From Phycisphaeraceae bacterium (lineage in GTDB: Bacteria > Planctomycetota > Phycisphaerae > Phycisphaerales > Phycisphaeraceae), in the NCBI GenBank assembly GCA_029260655.1, contig JAJDCU010000073.1, forward strand, positions 1 through 64,000: a stretch of 64,000 nucleotides of DNA, given 5' to 3'. Below the pieces are notes generated by a model. It saw only the letters and a list, made by a program, of their open reading frames with translations, had not been told where the DNA came from and did no database searches. Of the stretch, positions 59,531 through 64,000 are shown one piece after another. Position 1 is the stretch's first letter, and every line of letters begins with the position of its first letter. The position numbers were made by a program, and so were the translations under genes.

Positions 59531-60640
59531 TCAGGTAGCTATCCCGTCAATGATCGGGCGGAACGCCACTTGTAGGCGTGACATGCCATCAACCATCTTA
59601 TCGTGTAATGTCGACCACTTCTGTGGGTCATCATCCCAGCCAATCGGAAAACGAAAAAGAACCCGGCAGCCTTGCCGATCCTGCATGGCATCCCACTCCA
59701 GAGCTTGACCGAAAGCATGTTCAGCATCGGATTGATGCCTCTTCAATTTCTCAAATACCGCTGTATTTGCATCTGCTGACCCCGGCCCGGCATCGACGTA
59801 AAGTTCAATGGCAGACTCATTTCTTCTGACTCGGAAGGTAAACGTTACACCCTTCATCCCTGCATTCTTAGCGATCCAATCCTGGTCGGTGGGCGACAAG
59901 TTGGCATGAAGTGTGTTTTGGTAACGACACTTCTCAAGAAGCAGAGTAAAGAATTCTTTCCGCAGGCCAGATGCGGCTGACTGGGCTTGTTTGCTACGTC
60001 TCTCTTGGATCTGCTTGGACTTGACTCTTACCTGATAGTCTTCAGCCTCAGGTAGTGGTATTACCTGCTGGACGTCAAGCAATACGCGCTGGCCGTCGGC
60101 ATAGGGGCGCAATCGAACACAGGTAACATCTAAGCCCCGCTCATTGACCCACAGTACAGCGGATGTCAATTCTCTAGAAAAATCCGCTGACGCAAGAATG
60201 ATCCGAACATCCTGAGCAAACAGATTTTCCTCCGGCTCGTCCCACCCGAGATGCTTCAATAGTAATGCTCTCGCGTCACCTTCTTTGTTACGCGCTGATA
60301 GGTACTTCGCGAATGTCTCTACGACCTGTTCGAAAGTCATGGCAGACACCATCGCAGCGTACCGGATGGCTTGTAATTCCATGTGGCCACCGTCTTCGGT
60401 GCGCTTGAGTTCGATGACAACAAGATTGGCTTGCTTATCTACCCCGAGCAGATCAATCCTTCGGCGGGAATCCTCCCATCGACCGAATTCCTCATCGACA
60501 ACTAACACGCCGGGTGCGATTACTTCGATCTGATCACGCAACGTACGCTGAAGGTCTTGTCGCTCTCGCACCCCGGCAGAATCGAAAGTGATGGTGTTAA
60601 TGGCTTTGAGTGTTTGATCATCGTATTCGTAGAGCGGCAT
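59531..60640 (-). CDS. PD-(D/E)XK nuclease-like protein with DUF4268 domain
   Basis: The 369-residue protein starts at 'MPLYEYDDQTLKAINTITF' (ATG 60640). Its N-terminal half has 'RRRIDLLGVDKQANLVVIELKRTEDGG', an Asp and Glu-x-Lys pair typical of NucS/PD-(D/E)XK nucleases. The last 130 residues fit DUF4268 ('FFTLLLEKCRYQNTLHANLSPTDQDWIAKNAGMKGVTFTFRVRRNESAIELYVDAG'). It is less GC-rich than its neighbours, which suggests transfer. Such proteins are often accessory defence or repair genes; here it stands alone before ruvB. Confidence 0.85.
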   Translation of the reverse strand: MPLYEYDDQTLKAINTITFDSAGVRERQDLQRTLRDQIEVIAPGVLVVDEEFGRWEDSRRRIDLLGVDKQANLVVIELKRTEDGGHMELQAIRYAAMVSAMTFEQVVETFAKYLSARNKEGDARALLLKHLGWDEPEENLFAQDVRIILASADFSRELTSAVLWVNERGLDVTCVRLRPYADGQRVLLDVQQVIPLPEAEDYQVRVKSKQIQERRSKQAQSAASGLRKEFFTLLLEKCRYQNTLHANLSPTDQDWIAKNAGMKGVTFTFRVRRNESAIELYVDAGPGSADANTAVFEKLKRHQSDAEHAFGQALEWDAMQDRQGCRVLFRFPIGWDDDPQKWSTLHDKMVDGMSRLQVAFRPIIDGIAT

Positions 60641-60719
60641 TGGAAGCTCCTCAAAACTGTCTTGCGGTGAAGGGCTGGACCGAATCCACTGCCGTTTTTG
60701 CCCGTCGATGAGCCACAAT

Positions 60720-61751
60720 CTACTCAAACAGCTCCGCATCCTGTTCGTGGATAGCAAATCTGACCCCCAGATGTTCCGCCGCCGCTTTGGTGAGTTGCCG
60801 GCCTTTGCGGGTGCGGGCGAGGAAGCCGATCTGCAATAAGTAGGGTTCGCAGACTTCTTCGAGGGTGCCGGCGTCTTCGCCGAGGGTGGCGGCGATGGCT
60901 TCGACGCCGACGGGGCCGCCCTCGTAGGTGGTGGCGATGACGCGGAGGTACTTGCGATCCAGCTCGTCCAGTCCTAGATGATCGACGCCTTCCAGTTCAA
61001 GGGCTTCGTCGACGATGGCTGGGTTGAGTTGGTCGTTGTGTTTGACCTGTGCGAAGTCGCGGATTCGCCTAAGCAGGCGGTTGGCGATGCGCGGGGTGCC
61101 GCGGGACCGTGAGGCGATGGTGGAGAGGGATTCGTTGCCGGCGGTCATGTTTAATAGCCCGGCGCTACGGTGCAGGATTTTTAGTAAATCGTCCTGCGGG
61201 TAGAAGTCCAGGTTGTGCGTGAGTCCGAACCTCGACCGCATGGGCCCACTGATCAGCCCCGCGCGGGTGGTCGCACCGATCAAAGTGAAGGGTTGCAGCG
61301 GCAGCGTGATCGTCTTGGCGTGCATGCCGGAGTCCACGGTGACATCGATCTTGAAGTCCTCCATCGCCGAGTAGAGGTACTCCTCCAGCGAGACCGGCAT
61401 GCGGTGGACCTCGTCGATGAACAGGACATCGCCCTTTTGCAGCTTGGTGAGAAACCCCACCAGGTCGCCGGGCTTGGTCAGCGCCGGGCCACTGGTGACG
61501 GTCAGGTGGGCATCCATCTCGTTGGCGATGACGTGGGCGAGCGTGGTTTTGCCCAGGCCCGGTGGGCCGTGCAGCAGGACGTGCTCCATCGGCTCGTTGC
61601 GTTCCTTGACCGCCTGGAGGGTGATGCGCAGTTTCTCGATGAGCCTGGGCTGGCCGACATAATCGTCAAGCCGGGTTGGGCGCAGCGACAGATTGACCGC
61701 CTCCTCTGCGGGGCTGTGTGTTTTGCCGGAGACGATCCGCTGGGTAGCCAT
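60720..61751 (-). CDS. ruvB: Holliday junction branch migration helicase RuvB
   Basis: RuvB drives branch migration of Holliday junctions with RuvA. The 343-residue AAA+ protein has 'LRPTRLDDYVGQPRLIEKLRI', Walker A 'GPPGLGKTTLAHVIANEM', Walker B 'DVLFIDEVHRMPVSLEEYLYSAMEDFKID', sensor 'LIGATTRAGLISGPMRSRFG' and the C-terminal winged helix ('EVCEPYLLQIGFLARTRKGRQLT'). ATG 61751 fits the family; the upstream ATG at 61793 does not. ruvA and ruvC are not nearby. Confidence 0.97.
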   Translation of the reverse strand: MATQRIVSGKTHSPAEEAVNLSLRPTRLDDYVGQPRLIEKLRITLQAVKERNEPMEHVLLHGPPGLGKTTLAHVIANEMDAHLTVTSGPALTKPGDLVGFLTKLQKGDVLFIDEVHRMPVSLEEYLYSAMEDFKIDVTVDSGMHAKTITLPLQPFTLIGATTRAGLISGPMRSRFGLTHNLDFYPQDDLLKILHRSAGLLNMTAGNESLSTIASRSRGTPRIANRLLRRIRDFAQVKHNDQLNPAIVDEALELEGVDHLGLDELDRKYLRVIATTYEGGPVGVEAIAATLGEDAGTLEEVCEPYLLQIGFLARTRKGRQLTKAAAEHLGVRFAIHEQDAELFE

Positions 61752-61851
61752 GATGGGATGATAGCCGATCAGCCGGCGGATGCGGCTGGGCAAACGCGAG
61801 GCATCCGGCGCGGATCATGTGCGCCTATTTAGCCTTGGGGTATGCCTCGTG

Positions 61852-62721
61852 TTACTTTTCCGCCGGTCCGCCCAGGCGCATGTTGTCGATCAGGCGAACC
61901 GTCCCGACACGGCCTGCCGTCAGCGCGATCACCCCCCCGGTCAGTGTCGGCTCCACGCAGGTCAATTCGCCGAGGGTCTTGGGGTGGCGCAGGACCGCGT
62001 AGTCGACGTCGATCTGGTGGGCCTGCATCACCGAGCACATCGCCTGCTCGACCGCCTGGGGGTCGGTCTCGCCTTCTTCTTCGACGAGCGATCTGGCTTG
62101 CCGAAGGGCCTTGGACAACCCAAGGGCGCGCTGGCGCTGTTCGGCGTCGAGGCTGCGGTTTCGGCTGGACATCGCCAGCCCGTCGGGCTCACGCACGGTC
62201 GGAATCTCAACGACCCGCACGTGCATCATCAGGTCGGCCAACATCGCCTCGATGACCCGTAGCTGCTGGTAGTCCTTCTGGCCCAACGACAGGAAGTCTG
62301 GGTGGAAGATGTTCAGCAGCTTGGCGACGACCCGGCACACGCCCTGGAAGTGGCCCGGGCGCTGTTGGCCTTCCAGGTCGGCGGACAATGATGGCACTTC
62401 GATATCCACGCCCGGCTTCGTCGGCGGGTACAGCTCGTCCACCGAAGGGGTAAAGACCCCCGCTGCGCCGGCCTGGGCACACTTTTTGATATCGACCTCT
62501 TGTGACCTGGGGTACTTCTGAAAGTCTTCGCCGGGCCCGAACTGTGTCGGATTGACAAACACGCTGACCAGCACGTGGTCGGCAAGCCCGCGGCAGATAC
62601 GGATATGTTCGGTGTGGCCGTCGTGCAGCGCGCCCATGGTCGGCACCAACGCGACTTTGCCTTGGAGGCCCGCCCGGTGTTCCCGGGCCTGCCCGACGGT
62701 GCGTGTGACAACGGTTTGCAT
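61852..62721 (-). CDS. panC: Pantoate-beta-alanine ligase
   Basis: PanC joins pantoate and beta-alanine with ATP to make pantothenate. The 289-residue product has 'VALVPTMGALHDGHTEHI' (HIGH-like site), 'VSVFVNPTQFGPGEDFQKYPR', 'GHFQGVCRVVAKLLNIFHPDFLSLGQKDYQQL' and 'EPDGLAMSSRNRSLDAEQRQRA' (KMSKS-like). ATG 62721 after AGGAC fits the family length; 62757 is an alternative. panB and panD are not in the window. Confidence 0.96.
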   Translation of the reverse strand: MQTVVTRTVGQAREHRAGLQGKVALVPTMGALHDGHTEHIRICRGLADHVLVSVFVNPTQFGPGEDFQKYPRSQEVDIKKCAQAGAAGVFTPSVDELYPPTKPGVDIEVPSLSADLEGQQRPGHFQGVCRVVAKLLNIFHPDFLSLGQKDYQQLRVIEAMLADLMMHVRVVEIPTVREPDGLAMSSRNRSLDAEQRQRALGLSKALRQARSLVEEEGETDPQAVEQAMCSVMQAHQIDVDYAVLRHPKTLGELTCVEPTLTGGVIALTAGRVGTVRLIDNMRLGGPAEK

Positions 62722-62793
62722 GTCCTGCCTTGCGTGTTGGCCGGTCGTCGCGGTCATGGGCAGAACCTATCAGCTTGACCGGGCGCGCACCAG

Positions 62794-63870
62794 TTAGGCC
62801 GGGAACGGGATGGTCTGGCCCGCCATGCGCCGGTAAAGGTCCAGCACGTCGGCGATCTGGTGCGATGTCGGGCGGTTGTGCCTGACCCAGTCCTGTGCCC
62901 GTTGGCCCATCGCCGCGGTCAGCTTGGGGTCTTCGATGAATCGTTGCAATTGATGCGCCCAATCCTCGGGCGTCGGTCCGTCCAGCACGGTCGCCGTCTG
63001 CCCGTCGATCAGGTAGTCCAGGTAGGGGTCGTGGCAGGCGATCACGGGCAGCCCCCAGGCCATCGCCCGGAGGGTCAGGCTGCGTGACTTGCCCAGGGCC
63101 TGGGGGTGGATCAGCGCGTGGGCGCGCAAAAGCATCTCCCGGTGGCCAAGACGTCTGGGCGTCAATGAAATATTCGCCAACAGGCCCATCGCGCTGGCGG
63201 CCTTCCAGATCTGGTGCTGGGCTCCGCCCTGGCCGTCGAAGAAGAACTGGGACATCGGTCTGCGTCTGACGACCGAGGCGATCCCGCCGAGCAGGGCATC
63301 GTAGTCGCTGTCCCACACACCGTTGCCGCTGACGATCGCGCAGAACGTCTCGCCTTCTTGTCGGACCGGGGGCTCGGTGGATTGGTTGTGGACCCCCGTG
63401 CCGATCGTCTGCACCAGCAGATCGGGCCCGACGTGCTGGCGTATCGCCTCGGCGATCGGCTCGGTCACCGCCGCCACCGCCACCTTGGCCGGGTCGGCCC
63501 GGGACAGCAGGCGCTGGGCCAGGGGGATATCCAGCATCGAGCAGGCGCCCAGAACGATCGGCGTACCGAGGGAATCCGCCAGCTTTAGCCCCCCGCGCCA
63601 CAGCCGCCCGTCCAGCGCGTGGATCAGGTCCACCCCAAGGGCCTCCAGCGGTTCGTCCAGGCGGGCGATCCGGTGTTGGTTCATCACGGTGACCCGGGTT
63701 TCATGCCAGGGCACCAGCCCGCCGAACATACTCACGTCCTCGGTATCGATGTGCTGGGGCACGACCTGAACCACCCGGACCCGCTCGTCGATCAGCCCGA
63801 CCACCAGGTGCTGAAACGGTGTCAGCTCCTCATCCAGCCAGGCCTGGTTTGCCAGCAGGGCGACATGCAT
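62794..63870 (-). CDS. Glycosyltransferase, GT4-like
   Basis: The 358-residue protein has a GT-B layout. The N-terminal part is 'HVALLANQAWLDEELTPFQHLVVGLID' and 'VDLIHALDGRLWRGGLKLADSLGTPIVLGACS'. The C-terminal donor-binding half is 'LLRAHALIHPQALGKSRSLTLRAMAWGLPVIACHDPYLDYLIDGQTATVLDG' with the E-x7-E region replaced by 'SRSLTLRAMAWG'. It probably transfers a sugar to a surface glycan, but the missing acidic donor residue makes activity uncertain. It is upstream of panC on the same strand. Confidence 0.75.
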   Translation of the reverse strand: MHVALLANQAWLDEELTPFQHLVVGLIDERVRVVQVVPQHIDTEDVSMFGGLVPWHETRVTVMNQHRIARLDEPLEALGVDLIHALDGRLWRGGLKLADSLGTPIVLGACSMLDIPLAQRLLSRADPAKVAVAAVTEPIAEAIRQHVGPDLLVQTIGTGVHNQSTEPPVRQEGETFCAIVSGNGVWDSDYDALLGGIASVVRRRPMSQFFFDGQGGAQHQIWKAASAMGLLANISLTPRRLGHREMLLRAHALIHPQALGKSRSLTLRAMAWGLPVIACHDPYLDYLIDGQTATVLDGPTPEDWAHQLQRFIEDPKLTAAMGQRAQDWVRHNRPTSHQIADVLDLYRRMAGQTIPFPA

Positions 63871-63962
63871 CCCATGATGCTACGCGACCGCCGGGGCCCT
63901 TCCAAGCCGGATTGTGGGTCTTCATCACCGCTGGGCCCCATCCGGGGGTAAAATCAAGCCCC

Positions 63963-64000
63963 GTGACACAGCGATCCACCGACAACCAGACCTGGACCAC
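63963..64000 (+). CDS. Possible start of a gene running off the right edge
   Basis: A GTG at 63963 opens a frame (VTQRSTDNQTWT) to the window end, in the direction opposite to the glycosyltransferase. GGGGG lies 17 bases upstream, farther than usual. Twelve codons are too few to judge. Confidence 0.25.
   Translation, partial: MTQRSTDNQTWT

Noticed and set aside
62207-63601. 464-codon minus-strand open frame spanning panC and the glycosyltransferase
   Set aside because: It is an alternative frame of two well-supported genes, Arg/Gly/Pro-rich, with no motif; a product of high GC content.

Overview
The window is GC-rich, bacterial and almost wholly coding. It most likely comes from a planctomycete of the class Phycisphaerae. 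The hints are the dockerin-type 'GDADRSGSVDILDAFAMARLI' style repeat on a membrane protein, secreted dockerin/cohesin-like and VIT/VWA lipoproteins, STN-repeat proteins, a BlaI/M56 pair, a DtxR-FeoA fusion with split FeoB, and WG-repeat and DUF4139 proteins. This placement is inferred from gene content; there is no rRNA, and no tRNA gene was seen.

Layout. 1-2482 (minus): a CsgG-like secretion lipoprotein followed by a repeat-rich exported protein that runs off the left edge. 2800-4371: a GAF/sigma-54 activator. 4375-9500 (minus): rplS, lysS, a 461-bp cassette with 31-bp inverted ends carrying a GxxExxY gene, then LolC/E- and LolD-like ABC subunits. 9663-13215: a BlaI-type repressor with twin operators and an M56 sensor protease fused to three STN-like repeats and a secretin-like domain; this module lies between rplS and trmD-rpsP. 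13286-15462 (minus): trmD, rpsP and a phosphoesterase. 15623-19036: a glycosyltransferase and a histidine kinase/response regulator pair. 19175-23725: a compact operon of ECF sigma factor, membrane-anchored dockerin protein, cohesin-like protein, VIT/VWA lipoprotein and a second lipoprotein. 23742-27291: a PD-(D/E)XK-like protein and two CNNM/CorC membrane proteins. 27430-34114: Gfo/Idh oxidoreductase, pdxA, queC, a small MbcA-like protein, serC, serA and DUF1015. 34375-38232: VKOR-thioredoxin fusion, gatB and a GspG-like zinc-ribbon protein. 38210-42331: divergent DtxR and the feo operon. 42537-48470: two DUF4139-like paralogues, gnd, a lipoprotein and clpP. 48684-57205: ADP-ribosylglycohydrolase, WG-repeat protein, ABC-2 permease, SCO, two helical membrane proteins and a Ca/Na antiporter. 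57368-63870: gmd-fcl, a DUF4268 nuclease-like protein, ruvB, panC and a glycosyltransferase.

Besides housekeeping genes, three things stand out: the BlaI/M56-STN-secretin module, the ECF-dockerin-cohesin-VIT/VWA operon, and a rich set of small repeats. The repeats are (i) runs with a 7-base period and several different consensus words in many spacers, often reaching start codons, (ii) inverted pairs of short-period repeats, one of which brackets the GxxExxY gene, (iii) REP-like GGTCGC-GCGACC palindromes, and (iv) a repeated terminator hairpin. Several apparent N-terminal extensions of genes are simply translations of these repeats, so start sites were set downstream of them. No CRISPR array or rRNA was seen.
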